DNA of 64,000 bases from Roseivivax marinus (GCF_900109705.1 NZ_FOAI01000003.1:62001-126000), one strand, 5' to 3'; shown: positions 43,180 through 51,764, counted from the stretch's first letter. Numbers and translations: made by a program. Notes: generated by a model from the letters alone, not told the origin.

Positions 43180-43577
43180 TCAAGGCCCCGTTCGGTCACG
43201 ATGAGGACCCGGTCGGCCCCGGCGGCACGCAATTCGCCCGAGATGGTGACCAGCGTGGCGGCGGGCAGGTCGCGGTCGGGCACCACCCGGAGCGTCCGCC
43301 CGGCTTCCTCGTCCTCGGCCGCCATTTGCTCGGCGTAGTCGGCGGCGCTGGACAGCGTATCCCCCCGGAAACTCAGCCGCCCGTCGGCGTGGATCACCAG
43401 CGCATCGCCCGGCGCGCGGCCCTCCAGCTCGGCGGTGCGCACGAGCGAGAGGCCACCGTCCAGCGGGTCTGCCAGCGTGCCGGCCACCATGAAGAAGACC
43501 AGCATCAGGAAGACGATGTTGATCAGCGCGATGGTCGGCTCGCGGGTCCGGCGCGGGCGGGTGGCACGGCGGATCAC
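43176..43577 (-). CDS. exbD: ExbD-family protein with Asn at the essential membrane Asp position
   Basis: A 133-residue ExbD/TolR-family protein: short basic N-terminus, one membrane helix (about residues 15-36) and a periplasmic domain. The family normally has a conserved Asp early in the helix, as in LIDV, which carries the proton pathway. Here the position reads ALINIVFLMLVFFM, with N20 encoded by AAC (complement of 43518-43520). The periplasmic part (DALVIHADGRLSFRGD, TLRVVPDRDLPAATLV) looks normal. The preceding exbD copy keeps the Asp. It overlaps tonB and the first exbD by 4 nt each, so the three are translated together. Confidence 0.88.
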   Translation of the reverse strand: MIRRATRPRRTREPTIALINIVFLMLVFFMVAGTLADPLDGGLSLVRTAELEGRAPGDALVIHADGRLSFRGDTLSSAADYAEQMAAEDEEAGRTLRVVPDRDLPAATLVTISGELRAAGADRVLIVTERGLE

Positions 43578-43969
43578 GACGCAGCCCCGAGCACCGTGGG
43601 CGCGATGCCGGGAACGCCGCGGATCGCGACGAGAACGTCGGTCAGCCGCTGCGCCGTCACCCCGTCGCGCAATGACACGAGCACCGGTCGGGGCGGGGCA
43701 TCGGCGGGGGCGTCAGCCGCGCGCTCCACCGCCTCGGCCAGCGCCGCCAGCGATACCGTGTCGCCGTTCAGCCGGACTTCGTCGGCGGCGAGTTGCAGGA
43801 ACAGCGGCGCCGCCTCGCTGCCGGGCGTGGCCGAGCGCGCGGCGGTGGTCAGCTCGATCTCCGAGAACCGGGTGAAGGTCGAGGTCAGCATGAAGAACAG
43901 CAGCAGCAGGAAGATCACGTCGATCAACGACGTCATCGACAACCGCCGCCGAAGGCGGTGTCTACGCAT
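43574..43969 (-). CDS. exbD: ExbD-family proton-channel protein (Asp present)
   Basis: A 131-residue ExbD-family protein. A basic N-terminus (MRRHRLRRRLSM) is followed by the membrane helix TSLIDVIFLLLLFFML, with the essential Asp at D17 (GAC, complement of 43919-43921). The periplasmic domain includes LQLAADEVRLNGDTVSLAAL and RPVLVSLRDGVTAQRLTDVL. With ExbB it forms the proton-driven motor that energises TonB. Start: ATG at 43969, overlapping the end of exbB by 8 nt; an open stretch upstream to 44056 is exbB shadow. Confidence 0.9.
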   Translation of the reverse strand: MRRHRLRRRLSMTSLIDVIFLLLLFFMLTSTFTRFSEIELTTAARSATPGSEAAPLFLQLAADEVRLNGDTVSLAALAEAVERAADAPADAPPRPVLVSLRDGVTAQRLTDVLVAIRGVPGIAPTVLGAAS

Positions 43970-44606
43970 GGTGTGCGGTCGCAGTCGCGGCGGGCGATCC
44001 CTCGCGCGGCGACAGGATGGTGTGGATCGCGCGGCTTGCGGTGACGCGCTCGGCATCCATGCGCGCTTCGAACCAGCTCAGGGCGGCGGCAGTGGGCATG
44101 GCAACCAGAAGGCCCACGGCGGTGGTGGTCAGCGCCACCCAGATGCCCCCGGCGAGGACGGAGGGATCCACCCGCGCGCCAGCGTCCTGCAACGCCTGGA
44201 ACGCCTCGATCATGCCGAGCACGGTGCCGAAGAGCCCGAGTAGCGGCGCAAGCTGCGCCACCGTGTCGAGAAAGCGGAAGCCCCGCTCGAGCCGGGCGAA
44301 GCGTGCCTCGGCCTCCGCTTCGAGGCGGGCGACGTCCCGTGGCCCGGCGGAAAGGCTCATGTCCACCACCGGGGCGAGGTAGCTGCGCGAGGATGCAAGT
44401 TCGCTTCGTGCCGCGGCACGGTCGCCACGGTCCCATGCCGCCACCGCGCTGGTCAGGGCGCGATGCCGGCCGACGCCCGCGCGCGCGAACTGCCAGAGCT
44501 TGTAGAGCACGACGGCAAGCGTCAGGACCGAGATCGCGACCAGAACGGCGACGACGGGCCCGCCGATTTCAACAATGGCTTCAATGGACTGAAGGGCAAC
44601 GTTCAT
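43962..44606 (-). CDS. exbB: ExbB-family proton-channel protein
   Basis: A 214-residue membrane protein with three helices (about residues 14-38, 113-135 and 150-172). The MotA/TolQ/ExbB core appears as FLDTVAQLAPLLGLFGTVLGMIEAFQ and GGIWVALTTTAVGLLVAMPT. It forms the pentameric scaffold around the ExbD helices. Start: ATG at 44606 overlaps the upstream gene by 4 nt. Order exbB, exbD(D), exbD(N), tonB on the minus strand. Confidence 0.93.
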   Translation of the reverse strand: MNVALQSIEAIVEIGGPVVAVLVAISVLTLAVVLYKLWQFARAGVGRHRALTSAVAAWDRGDRAAARSELASSRSYLAPVVDMSLSAGPRDVARLEAEAEARFARLERGFRFLDTVAQLAPLLGLFGTVLGMIEAFQALQDAGARVDPSVLAGGIWVALTTTAVGLLVAMPTAAALSWFEARMDAERVTASRAIHTILSPREGSPAATATAHHA

Positions 44607-45040
44607 CCGATGACCTCGATCCCGACACGGCTGTCGAGGCGCAGGTCTCGCGTGCAAGCATCTGCGGGCAGGCCCTCCGCCTCGCAAGTCTCGGCCCCGT
44701 TGATGAGCACGCGGCCCAGGTCCTCGCACATGGCATCCGGCACGACGAACTGGCGAACGCGGGGCCGGCCGGCGGGCAGGGTGTCGAAGTCGAAGAGGGT
44801 CAGGCGCTCGACCTGACCGGCGGCGTCGAAGAGCACGGTCTCGAACACGGCGCGGGTCACGTCCGCGGGGTGGCCGTTCTGAACGAGGAAGGAGAGCGTG
44901 CACCCGGCGTCACGCGACTCGGTCTGGTTCAGCTCGATCGACAGGCGCGCTCCGAGATCGTCCTGTGCGGAGGCCGGGAGCACGAGGGTGGAAACATGAA
45001 GTATCGCGGCTATCCCGCTGATTAGAAGTGTTTTCGTCAT
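44603..45040 (-). CDS. Exported protein of unknown function in the TonB cluster
   Basis: A 145-residue protein with a clear signal peptide (about residues 1-26, VLPASAQ before DDLG). Four Cys occur in the mature part (AGCTLSF, AMCEDLG, ETCEAEG, DACTRDL), probably two disulfides. I recognise no domain; similar small exported proteins accompany exbB genes in Rhodobacterales. It overlaps the exbB start by 4 nt, so it is the first gene of the TonB operon as visible. Start: ATG at 45040; the upstream frame to 45121 does not look like coding sequence. It may be a periplasmic partner of the TonB motor, but this is inference from position. Confidence 0.75.
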   Translation of the reverse strand: MTKTLLISGIAAILHVSTLVLPASAQDDLGARLSIELNQTESRDAGCTLSFLVQNGHPADVTRAVFETVLFDAAGQVERLTLFDFDTLPAGRPRVRQFVVPDAMCEDLGRVLINGAETCEAEGLPADACTRDLRLDSRVGIEVIG

Positions 45041-45240
45041 TGACCCATACCTTCCCGCTCTTGCTGAGGTCGCGCCACAATCAGGACCGGACACGATCAC
45101 GTTTCCCGGACTGGCGCACATTCGACGGCCACCGCTCCGTGTCCGTCGCGTATGCCGGTGCTCCGTTCCACGTCGCCGTGATAGCCGGACCGGTCACCCC
45201 GTCAACCCGCGTGGCGGCCGCCGGATCGGGCGGCGCAGCA

Positions 45241-45281
45241 CGGAAAACGAAAACCCCCGCCCGGCGCGTGCCGGACGGGGG
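45241..45281 (-). terminator. Intrinsic terminator of the tctCBA operon
   Basis: On the minus strand a 12-bp stem with one mismatch (arms 45270-45281 and 45254-45265, 4-nt loop) is followed by TTTTCGTTTTCCG (complement of 45241-45253). It lies about 25 nt past the tctA stop. The G+C-rich stem plus T-rich tract makes this a good rho-independent terminator. Confidence 0.88.
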
Positions 45282-45306
45282 CGATGGACCCGGGAAGAGG
45301 ACGGGC

Positions 45307-46839
45307 TCAGTCCGTCAGGTCGCGCTCATCCTTCTTCATCTTCCGGCGCAGCGTCGAGGAGACGAAGATCGGGATGATGAAGCCGATGATGGCGATGGCC
45401 CAAAGCACGATGGTCAGCGGCGAGGAGATCAGCACCGAGTAGTCGCCGTCGGCGATGGTGACGGCACGGCGGAAATTCACCTCCATCTCGTTGCCAAGAA
45501 GAGTGCCGAGGATGATGGGCACGAGGGGCACCTCGAGCTTGCGCAGCGCCCATCCGGCGACCCCGAAGATCAGCATGACCATCAAATCGAAGCTCGATCC
45601 CGAGATGCCGTAGATGCCGACGAAGGAGATCATCGCGACGATCGGCATAAGGATGCGCGGCGGCACCATCAGCACGCGGGTGAAGAGCCCCACCATCGGG
45701 ATGTTCAGCGCGAGCAGCATGAAGTTACCGATGAAGAGCGCCGCGATCAGGCCCCAGACCACGTCGGGGTTCTGCTGGAACAGCAGCGGCCCGGGCGTGA
45801 TATTGAGCGCCAGCAGCACCGCGAGCAGCACCGCCGTCGTTCCCGATCCCGGCACGCCGAGCGCCAGCATTGGCACGAGTGCGCCGCCTGCCGCCGCGTT
45901 GTTGCCGGTCTCGGGCGCCGCGACGCCGCGCGGGTCGCCGGTGCCGAAGGTGCCGTCACGGTCGACCAGCTTCTTTTCCATCGAGTAGGACACGAACGAG
46001 CCCAGAGACGCGCCCGCGCCCGGCAGGACGCCCGAGATGAAGCCGAGGATCGAGGTGCGGCCCATGGTCGGAATGCACGATTGGATCATCGGCCAGGTCG
46101 GCGTGATGCGTCCGATTTCCATGCGCGGACCGGTGGTCGCGTCCTTCTCGGTGCCGCGATGCTCGAGGAAGATGAACACCTCGGACAGCGCGAAGAGGCC
46201 GACGATCGCCACGAGGAAGTCGATGCCGTCGTAGAGGTGGACCTCGCCGAAGGTGAAGCGCGGCACGCCGGTCTGGGTGTCGACACCGATCATCGCCAGC
46301 ATGATGCCGAGCGCCGCGGCGAACAGCGACTTGGCCTGGTTCTTGGCCGAAATGCCGCCGAGCGTGGCGAAGGCCAGCGCGAAGAGGGCGAAGTATTCCG
46401 CCGGGCCGAACAGCAGCGCGACTTTCACGAGCTGCGGTGCCAGCAGAACGAGACCGCAGGTCGACAGGAACGCGCCGACGAAGGACGCGATGCCCGACAA
46501 CGCCAGCGCTTCGCCGGCCTGTCCCTTGCGGGCCATCGGGTAGCCGTCGAGACAGGTCATCATGGCCGGCTCGTCGCCGGGGATGTTCAGCAGGATCGAC
46601 GAGATCCGGCCGCCGTACATCGCGCCATAGTAGACCGAGGTCAGCAGGATCAGCGCGCCGGTGGCGTCGAGGCCCAGCGTGAAGGCGAGCGGGATCAGGA
46701 TGGCGACGCCGTTCGACGGCCCGAGGCCGGGCAGCGCGCCCATGATCGTGCCCAGAAGACAGCCCAGCAGTGCGTAGAGCAGGTTCTGCCAGGAGATGGC
46801 GATTGCGAAGCCGTCGCCGAGACTAGCGAGGAGTTCCAT
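45307..46839 (-). CDS. tctA: Tripartite tricarboxylate transporter large permease TctA
   Basis: A 510-residue membrane protein with about twelve helices. LGTIMGALPGLGPSNGVAILIPL near the N-terminus and GVLPGAGASLGSFVSYSMEKKL in the middle are the duplicated family signatures. ILLNIPGDEPAMMTCLDGYPMA is also characteristic. With TctB it forms the cation-coupled permease for citrate-like tricarboxylates. It is the last gene of tctC-tctB-tctA, 14 nt after tctB, and is followed by a terminator. Confidence 0.95.
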   Translation of the reverse strand: MELLASLGDGFAIAISWQNLLYALLGCLLGTIMGALPGLGPSNGVAILIPLAFTLGLDATGALILLTSVYYGAMYGGRISSILLNIPGDEPAMMTCLDGYPMARKGQAGEALALSGIASFVGAFLSTCGLVLLAPQLVKVALLFGPAEYFALFALAFATLGGISAKNQAKSLFAAALGIMLAMIGVDTQTGVPRFTFGEVHLYDGIDFLVAIVGLFALSEVFIFLEHRGTEKDATTGPRMEIGRITPTWPMIQSCIPTMGRTSILGFISGVLPGAGASLGSFVSYSMEKKLVDRDGTFGTGDPRGVAAPETGNNAAAGGALVPMLALGVPGSGTTAVLLAVLLALNITPGPLLFQQNPDVVWGLIAALFIGNFMLLALNIPMVGLFTRVLMVPPRILMPIVAMISFVGIYGISGSSFDLMVMLIFGVAGWALRKLEVPLVPIILGTLLGNEMEVNFRRAVTIADGDYSVLISSPLTIVLWAIAIIGFIIPIFVSSTLRRKMKKDERDLTD

Positions 46840-46853
46840 GGGTCAGCCTTTCC

Positions 46854-47285
46854 TCAGAAGCCCAGCGGCCCCTCGGCCAGCGAAAGGCCGAGCAGGAGCT
46901 TGAAGATGACGAAGATTCCGAGCGAGGTTCCGACGCCCACGATCACCGCCTCGAGCGGCTTCGATCCCAGCCGCCAGGCGAGGTAGCCGGCGGTCAGCGC
47001 GGTCGCGATGACGAAACCGATCTCGGGGAGAAGCTGGCCATAGGCCAGCAGCACGAGCGCGGCGAAGGCGATCTCGGCGAAGCGGCCGGCGCGCGGCCAG
47101 TCGGGCTCGGGGTCGGGCTTGAGCAGGAAGTAGACGGACGAGATGCCCAGCAGGACCGCCAGCAGGATGGGGAAGGTCTTGGGGCCGACGGCGTCGCTGA
47201 TGAAGCTTGTCTGGATCAGGGTGGCCTGCCACGCGAAGAAGATCGCGATGACCAGCCCGATCCCTCCGAAGATGCGGTCGCTCAT
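46854..47285 (-). CDS. tctB: Tripartite tricarboxylate transporter small permease TctB
   Basis: A 143-residue membrane protein with four predicted helices, the TctB size. AVGPKTFPILLAVLLGISSVYFLL follows the usual pattern in the first loop and second helix. Start: ATG at 47285 with AAGGAG about 9 nt upstream; a GTG at 47294 would overlap that site. It lies between tctC (100-nt gap with a stem-loop) and tctA. Confidence 0.9.
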   Translation of the reverse strand: MSDRIFGGIGLVIAIFFAWQATLIQTSFISDAVGPKTFPILLAVLLGISSVYFLLKPDPEPDWPRAGRFAEIAFAALVLLAYGQLLPEIGFVIATALTAGYLAWRLGSKPLEAVIVGVGTSLGIFVIFKLLLGLSLAEGPLGF

Positions 47286-47324
47286 GGCGGGCACTCCTTG
47301 GGATGTGTCGCGGAAAGGGAATGT

Positions 47325-47352
47325 GCGCCCCCGGCGCTTGGGCCGGGGGCGC
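47325..47352 (-). promoter_or_regulatory. Stem-loop between tctC and tctB
   Basis: A perfect 11-bp stem (GCGCCCCCGGC at 47325-47335 with GCCGGGGGCGC at 47342-47352, 6-nt loop) in the gap between the binding-protein gene and the permease genes. There is no strong T tract on the minus strand. It probably raises tctC message over tctBA message. Confidence 0.6.
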
Positions 47353-47385
47353 GCGGGCGATCCAGGGCCGGATCGTCCGGGGGGA

Positions 47386-48375
47386 TCAGTTGATGAGGCC
47401 GATCTCTTTCGAGAGAGTCTCGATCTGGCTGATGGAGTCGTTCACGAAGGCTTCGAACTCCTCGCCGTGCAGGTCGAGAGGCGCGAGGCCGTTGGTCTCC
47501 ATGACGGCCTTCCACTCTTCGGTGTCGTACATCGTGTCGAGCTGATCGACCCACCAGTTGTAGGCGTCGTCCGACATCTCGCCGGGCGCATAGAAGCCGC
47601 GCCAGTTGGCGCCGATCGCCTCGATGCCCTGCTCGGTGGCGGTCGGGAACTCCGAGAATTCGCCTTCGAGACGCTCGGGCGAGAGAACCGCCAGCACCTT
47701 GATGTCACCGGAGTCGACGAAGCCCTTGGCTTCCGACAGGTCGCCCGAGAACGCCTGAAGCGAGCCGGCCAGCAGCTGGGTCACTGCCTCGCCGCCGCCC
47801 GGGAAGGCGATGTACTTGACCGAACGGACGTCCTCGATGCCGGATTCCTGCGCCGCGATCAGGACCTTGAGGTGGTCCCAGCCGCCAACGGCGGAGCCGC
47901 CGCCCACGGAGATCGAGGTCGGGTCTTCCTGCATCGCGTCCAGCAGCGACGGAAGGTCGTCGTACTCGCTGTCGGCGGCCACGGCGATCACGCCGTAATC
48001 CGCGCCGATGGTGCCGAGCCAGCGGACCTGGTCCATCGAGTTGCCGGGGTAGGCGCCCTGCGCGAGGCGGGTCGCGGTGGCGGTCGAGGCCGCGACCACG
48101 AGGTTGTCGTCGTCGTTGCGCTTGTTCACGACCTGCGCGAACGCGACGCCGCCGCCGCCGCCCGACAGGTTGGTGACCTGCATGGTGCCGGGGATCAGGT
48201 CGAGATCCTGCAGCGTCTTGCCGACCTGGCGGCAGGTGAAGTCCCAGCCGCCGCCGGGGTTCGCCGGGGCGATGCATTCGGTGCGCTCGGGCTCGAAGGC
48301 CGCGACGGGCGCCGCGATGACCAGTGCGGTGCCGGCCAGAAGCGAAAGGGTGGTGCGACGTGCGATGGACGCCAT
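47386..48375 (-). CDS. tctC: Tripartite tricarboxylate transporter binding protein TctC
   Basis: A 329-residue periplasmic binding protein. The signal peptide covers about residues 1-26 (ALVIAAPVAA). CIAPANPGGGWDFTCRQVGKTL at the start of the mature protein is the TctC hallmark around the carboxylate-binding loop, followed by TNLSGGGGGVAFAQV. Two Cys in this stretch could form a disulfide. It captures citrate or a related acid for TctAB. It is divergent from tctDE with a 176-nt shared control region, the usual arrangement for a two-component system governing tricarboxylate uptake. Confidence 0.95.
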   Translation of the reverse strand: MASIARRTTLSLLAGTALVIAAPVAAFEPERTECIAPANPGGGWDFTCRQVGKTLQDLDLIPGTMQVTNLSGGGGGVAFAQVVNKRNDDDNLVVAASTATATRLAQGAYPGNSMDQVRWLGTIGADYGVIAVAADSEYDDLPSLLDAMQEDPTSISVGGGSAVGGWDHLKVLIAAQESGIEDVRSVKYIAFPGGGEAVTQLLAGSLQAFSGDLSEAKGFVDSGDIKVLAVLSPERLEGEFSEFPTATEQGIEAIGANWRGFYAPGEMSDDAYNWWVDQLDTMYDTEEWKAVMETNGLAPLDLHGEEFEAFVNDSISQIETLSKEIGLIN

Positions 48376-48551
48376 GGTTCGTCTCCTCCTCGAAGTGTCT
48401 TATCCGCATTGCGGCCATGCGCTCGCGGAATGGCTCCTCCTATCCCGCGAACCTGTCACGGAGCTTTCGACGGGCGGCGAATCTTGCCATTCTGCAAAAC
48501 CTCCGGCATCCGCCCGGGGATCCGGACGGACCGGAGGGGAGGGATCACCAC
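48376..48551. promoter_or_regulatory. Divergent control region tctC / tctD
   Basis: 176 nt between the divergent starts of tctC and tctD. It must hold both promoters and the expected TctD-binding sites. I found no clear -35/-10 pair or symmetric operator by eye. GGAGGGGAGGG just before tctD is its ribosome site. Confidence 0.5.
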
Positions 48552-49223
48552 ATGCGCGTGCTGCTCTTGGAAGATGCCGAGGACGTGGCCGAGGCGATCC
48601 GCGCGAGCTTTGCGCGGCAGGGCGATGCGGTGGATCACGTCCGGTCGGTCTCCGAGGCGGTGGACTGCATCGCGGTGCAGGGCTTCGATGTCGGCATCTT
48701 CGACCTCTCTCTGCCGGACGGCAACGGCCGCGCCGCGGTGCGCGCGGCGCGCGATGCGGACAACCCCATGCCGATCCTGATCCTGACCGCACAGAGCGGC
48801 ATCGAGGACCGGGTCGCCGCGCTTGACGAGGGTGCCGACGACTACCTCGTGAAGCCGTTCGACCTGCGCGAGTTGCACGCACGGGTGCGGGCACTGGCCC
48901 GTCGAACGGGCTCCGACAGGGGCGGTGCTGTCACTTATGCCGATCTCGTGTTCGATCCGGCAGGGCGTATCCTGACCATCGACGGTGTGCCCGCCGGCCT
49001 GACGCGGCGCGAGACGACACTATTCGAGGTGCTGCTGGCCAACCGCGAACGGATCGTCTCGAAAGAGCGCATCTATGAACGGATGTTCTCGTTCGACGAG
49101 GAGGACGTCGCGCTCAACGCGGTCGAGATCCACATGACCCGCCTGCGCAAGAAGCTCGACGCGAGCCGAGTGAAGATCAAGACGCTGCGCGGCCTCGGCT
49201 ACCAGATGACCGAGCATGGCTGA
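48552..49223 (+). CDS. tctD: Response regulator TctD (OmpR family)
   Basis: A 223-residue regulator. Receiver domain residues 1-115: acidic pair E8/D9, phospho-acceptor D51 (IFDLSLPDG) and K101 (YLVKPFD). The C-terminal winged-helix DNA-binding domain (about 125-223) ends in KTLRGLGYQM. Start: ATG 48552 behind a strong ribosome site; the frame is open upstream to 48324 inside the control region and tctC, but that part is not conserved. The stop overlaps the tctE start by 8 nt. It most likely activates the divergent tctCBA operon in response to extracellular tricarboxylates. Confidence 0.93.
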   Translation: MRVLLLEDAEDVAEAIRASFARQGDAVDHVRSVSEAVDCIAVQGFDVGIFDLSLPDGNGRAAVRAARDADNPMPILILTAQSGIEDRVAALDEGADDYLVKPFDLRELHARVRALARRTGSDRGGAVTYADLVFDPAGRILTIDGVPAGLTRRETTLFEVLLANRERIVSKERIYERMFSFDEEDVALNAVEIHMTRLRKKLDASRVKIKTLRGLGYQMTEHG

Positions 49224-50589
49224 GGCCTCCGCCGTCCCGCGCCGCCGCCGGTCGATCACGACCCGGCTGGCGCTGACGCTGGCGGCGATCTTCGTGGGCG
49301 GCGGCACCGCCATCGCCATCGCCGCGTTGGCCTACGGACGGACCGCCGCCGACCGCTCCTTCGATCGGCTGCTGATCGGCGCGGCCGAGCAGATTGCCGA
49401 GGCCGTCGCGGTGCGCGGCGGGCGGCTGATCGTGGACATCCCCGCTTCGGCGTTCGAGCTTCTGTCGCTCGCCGCGGACGACCGCATCGTCTACGCGGTG
49501 ACGGCGCCCGACGGGGCCTTGGTGACAGGATACCCGGACCTTCCCCGCGCCGAAACGCAAGGCATCTACGATGGCGAGATCACCGGCGCCGACGCGCGCT
49601 TCGTCCGGATCGACCGTCTCCTGGCCGAGCGCGCGCTGACGGGGCGGGTGACGGTGGTCGTCGGCCAGACCACGCAGGCCCGGACCGAACTCGCGCGCGA
49701 GATCGCCGGCCGGGCTGTCCTGCTGTCGGGGATCGCGGGTCTCTTCATGGCCGGTCTCGCGCTGGTCGCGGTGCGGCGCGCGCTGGCGCCGCTGGACCGG
49801 CTGGCACGGCACCTTTCGACCCGAGAGGCGCACGATCTGCGGCCCGTCCCGGTCGAGGTCCCGCGCGAGATCGGGGTCCTCGTGGACACGCTCGACCGTT
49901 TCATGGCGCGGGTCGAGCGGCAGGTCTCGGCGACGCAGGCGCTGCTCGGCGATGCACCGCACCAGCTTCGCACGCCCATCGCTGCGATCCGTGCCCATGC
50001 CGAACTCGCGCGCGAGGAACGCGACCCCGAGAAGCTGCGTGCCATGGTCACCCGCATCCATCAGCGCGCGCTGAACCTGGGGCGGCTGGCGGACCAGATG
50101 CTGAGCCGCGCGATGATCATCCACCGGGCCGACGCCGTGCCGCGTGCGCCGGTCGATCTGCGAGAGGTGGCGATGAGGGCGGTGGACGAAGTGGATCATC
50201 TGGGTGGCGGCGCGGGCGTGGGCTTGCACCTGCCCGAGGATGCCGTGCGGGTGGCGGGTGACGCGCTGTCGCTTGGGGAGGCAGTGAAGAACCTGCTGGC
50301 CAATGCGCTGCGCTACGGGACGGCACCGGTGGCTGTCTCGGTTTCGGGCGCGGAGGGACGTGCGCGGATCGAGGTCCTCGATGCCGGGCCGGGCATCCCC
50401 GAAGGCCAGTGGGTGGACGCCATGTCTCGTTTCGCCGGGCGCAGCGGCGTCTCGGCCGAGAGCGCGGGACTTGGCCTTTCCATCGTCGCTTCCGTCGCCG
50501 AAGCGCACGAGGGCACGCTCCGGTTCTCGCATGACGGCGTGCGGTTCCACGCCACGCTGGAAATGCCGATGCTGGGGGCCGGGGCATGA
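49216..50589 (+). CDS. tctE: Sensor histidine kinase TctE
   Basis: A 457-residue membrane kinase. Helix 1 is at about residues 17-40, then a periplasmic segment (about 41-170) of the TctE type, helix 2 at about 170-190 and a HAMP region. The DHp helix carries the phospho-acceptor His in GDAPHQLRTPIAAI (about H249). The ATPase domain has the N box EAVKNLLANALRYG, G1 LDAGPGIPEG and G2 GLGLSIVAS. It would sense a tricarboxylate and phosphorylate TctD. The end overlaps the following gene by 4 nt (ATGA), linking the kinase to an extra binding protein. Confidence 0.93.
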   Translation: MAEASAVPRRRRSITTRLALTLAAIFVGGGTAIAIAALAYGRTAADRSFDRLLIGAAEQIAEAVAVRGGRLIVDIPASAFELLSLAADDRIVYAVTAPDGALVTGYPDLPRAETQGIYDGEITGADARFVRIDRLLAERALTGRVTVVVGQTTQARTELAREIAGRAVLLSGIAGLFMAGLALVAVRRALAPLDRLARHLSTREAHDLRPVPVEVPREIGVLVDTLDRFMARVERQVSATQALLGDAPHQLRTPIAAIRAHAELAREERDPEKLRAMVTRIHQRALNLGRLADQMLSRAMIIHRADAVPRAPVDLREVAMRAVDEVDHLGGGAGVGLHLPEDAVRVAGDALSLGEAVKNLLANALRYGTAPVAVSVSGAEGRARIEVLDAGPGIPEGQWVDAMSRFAGRSGVSAESAGLGLSIVASVAEAHEGTLRFSHDGVRFHATLEMPMLGAGA

Positions 50590-51764
50590 GATGGGCAGGA
50601 AATTTCACCTGGGTCTGTGTCGTCGCAGCGGCACGTCGCGCCGGGGCGAAACCGCAAGGAGCCTGCCACGCCACGGATTCCGGGCAGCGCCACGACCCCG
50701 AACGTAAGCACCGAGCGCTGGTCCCGGGATTGGTGCTGGCCCTGATCGCCTCTATCGTCGCGGCGCCCGCCGTCGCGCAGACCGAGGCCGAGGTCCGGAT
50801 CGGGCCCGCCGACGCGCCCGCGCTGATCGTGCGCGGCACCACCGACGCCGACATCTTCCTGCCGGTCCTGCGCGCGTTTCTTGCGACCGAGCCGGACCTC
50901 GCGATCCGCTACGAGCAATGGGGATCGAACGACCTGTTCGCCCGCGCGACCGAGGCCTGCGCCGGCGGCGCCGAGGCCGCCGACCTTCTGGTCAGCTCCG
51001 CGGTCGACAGCGTCGTGCGGCTTGCCAATGATGGCTGCGCGCAGGCCCATGTCTCGGAGGAAACCGCTACGCTGCCCGCGGGGCAGCTCTGGCGCGACGA
51101 GGTCTTCGGCATCACGCAGGAGCCGGCCGTCATGGTCGTCAACCGCGCCGCGGTGCCCGACGCCCCGGTCACGCGTTTCGACCTCATCGACATGCTGCGG
51201 CCCGGCGGCGCGCGCGAGAGCCTGCGCGTCGCCACCTACGACATCGAGGAGAGCGGCCTGGGTTACCTCTTTGCCTTCATGGATTCGCTGCAGGCCACCA
51301 CGTTCGGCAGCCTGATCGAGGCCTTCGACCGCTCGGGCGCGGTGGCGACATGCTGCTCGGCCGAACTGATCGACGGCGTGATCGAGGGGCGCTGGGACCT
51401 CGCCTACAACGTGCTCGGCTCCTACGCCGAGGCGCGCGCCGCCGAGAGCGACGAGATCGCCATTGTCGCACCCGAGGACTACACGTTGATGCTGTCGCGC
51501 GCGGCGTTCATCCCCGCGGGCGCCGCACGTCCCGAGGCGGCGGGCCGGCTCGTGGACTTTATGTTGTCGGGGCAGGGGCGCGCTGTCCTGCGCGCCAACC
51601 ACCTGATCCCCCGCATCGACGGGCTTGGTGTCGAGGATGACGTATCGATCCGCCCGATCCCGCTCACCCCGGTTCTGCTTCTTACGACCGACGCGGCCAA
51701 GCGGCGCTTGTTCATCGAGCTTTGGCGGAACACGTTCCCCGGTGACCGTGCGGCGGGGCCGTGA
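50586..51764 (+). CDS. Periplasmic substrate-binding protein associated with TctDE
   Basis: A periplasmic binding protein of the iron/thiamine ABC-type fold family (LLVSSAVDSVVRLAND, AYNVLGSYAEARA and LVDFMLSGQGRAVL are the recognisable stretches). It is 392 residues if translated from ATG 50586, which overlaps the tctE stop (ATGA). That start gives about 43 odd residues before a good signal peptide (GLVLALIASIVAAPAVAQ). A non-ATG start such as TTG 50730 would place the signal peptide at the N-terminus, so the start is uncertain. No permease or ATPase genes accompany it. It may act as a ligand-presenting partner for TctE rather than for transport. That function is inferred from position. Confidence 0.8.
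   Translation: MRWAGNFTWVCVVAAARRAGAKPQGACHATDSGQRHDPERKHRALVPGLVLALIASIVAAPAVAQTEAEVRIGPADAPALIVRGTTDADIFLPVLRAFLATEPDLAIRYEQWGSNDLFARATEACAGGAEAADLLVSSAVDSVVRLANDGCAQAHVSEETATLPAGQLWRDEVFGITQEPAVMVVNRAAVPDAPVTRFDLIDMLRPGGARESLRVATYDIEESGLGYLFAFMDSLQATTFGSLIEAFDRSGAVATCCSAELIDGVIEGRWDLAYNVLGSYAEARAAESDEIAIVAPEDYTLMLSRAAFIPAGAARPEAAGRLVDFMLSGQGRAVLRANHLIPRIDGLGVEDDVSIRPIPLTPVLLLTTDAAKRRLFIELWRNTFPGDRAAGP

Noticed and set aside
50303-50707. Alternative frame through the start of the TctDE-linked binding protein, considered as a frameshift explaining its long leader.
   Set aside because: The alternative frame gives no signal peptide or conserved residues, so a misassigned start is simpler than a frameshift.
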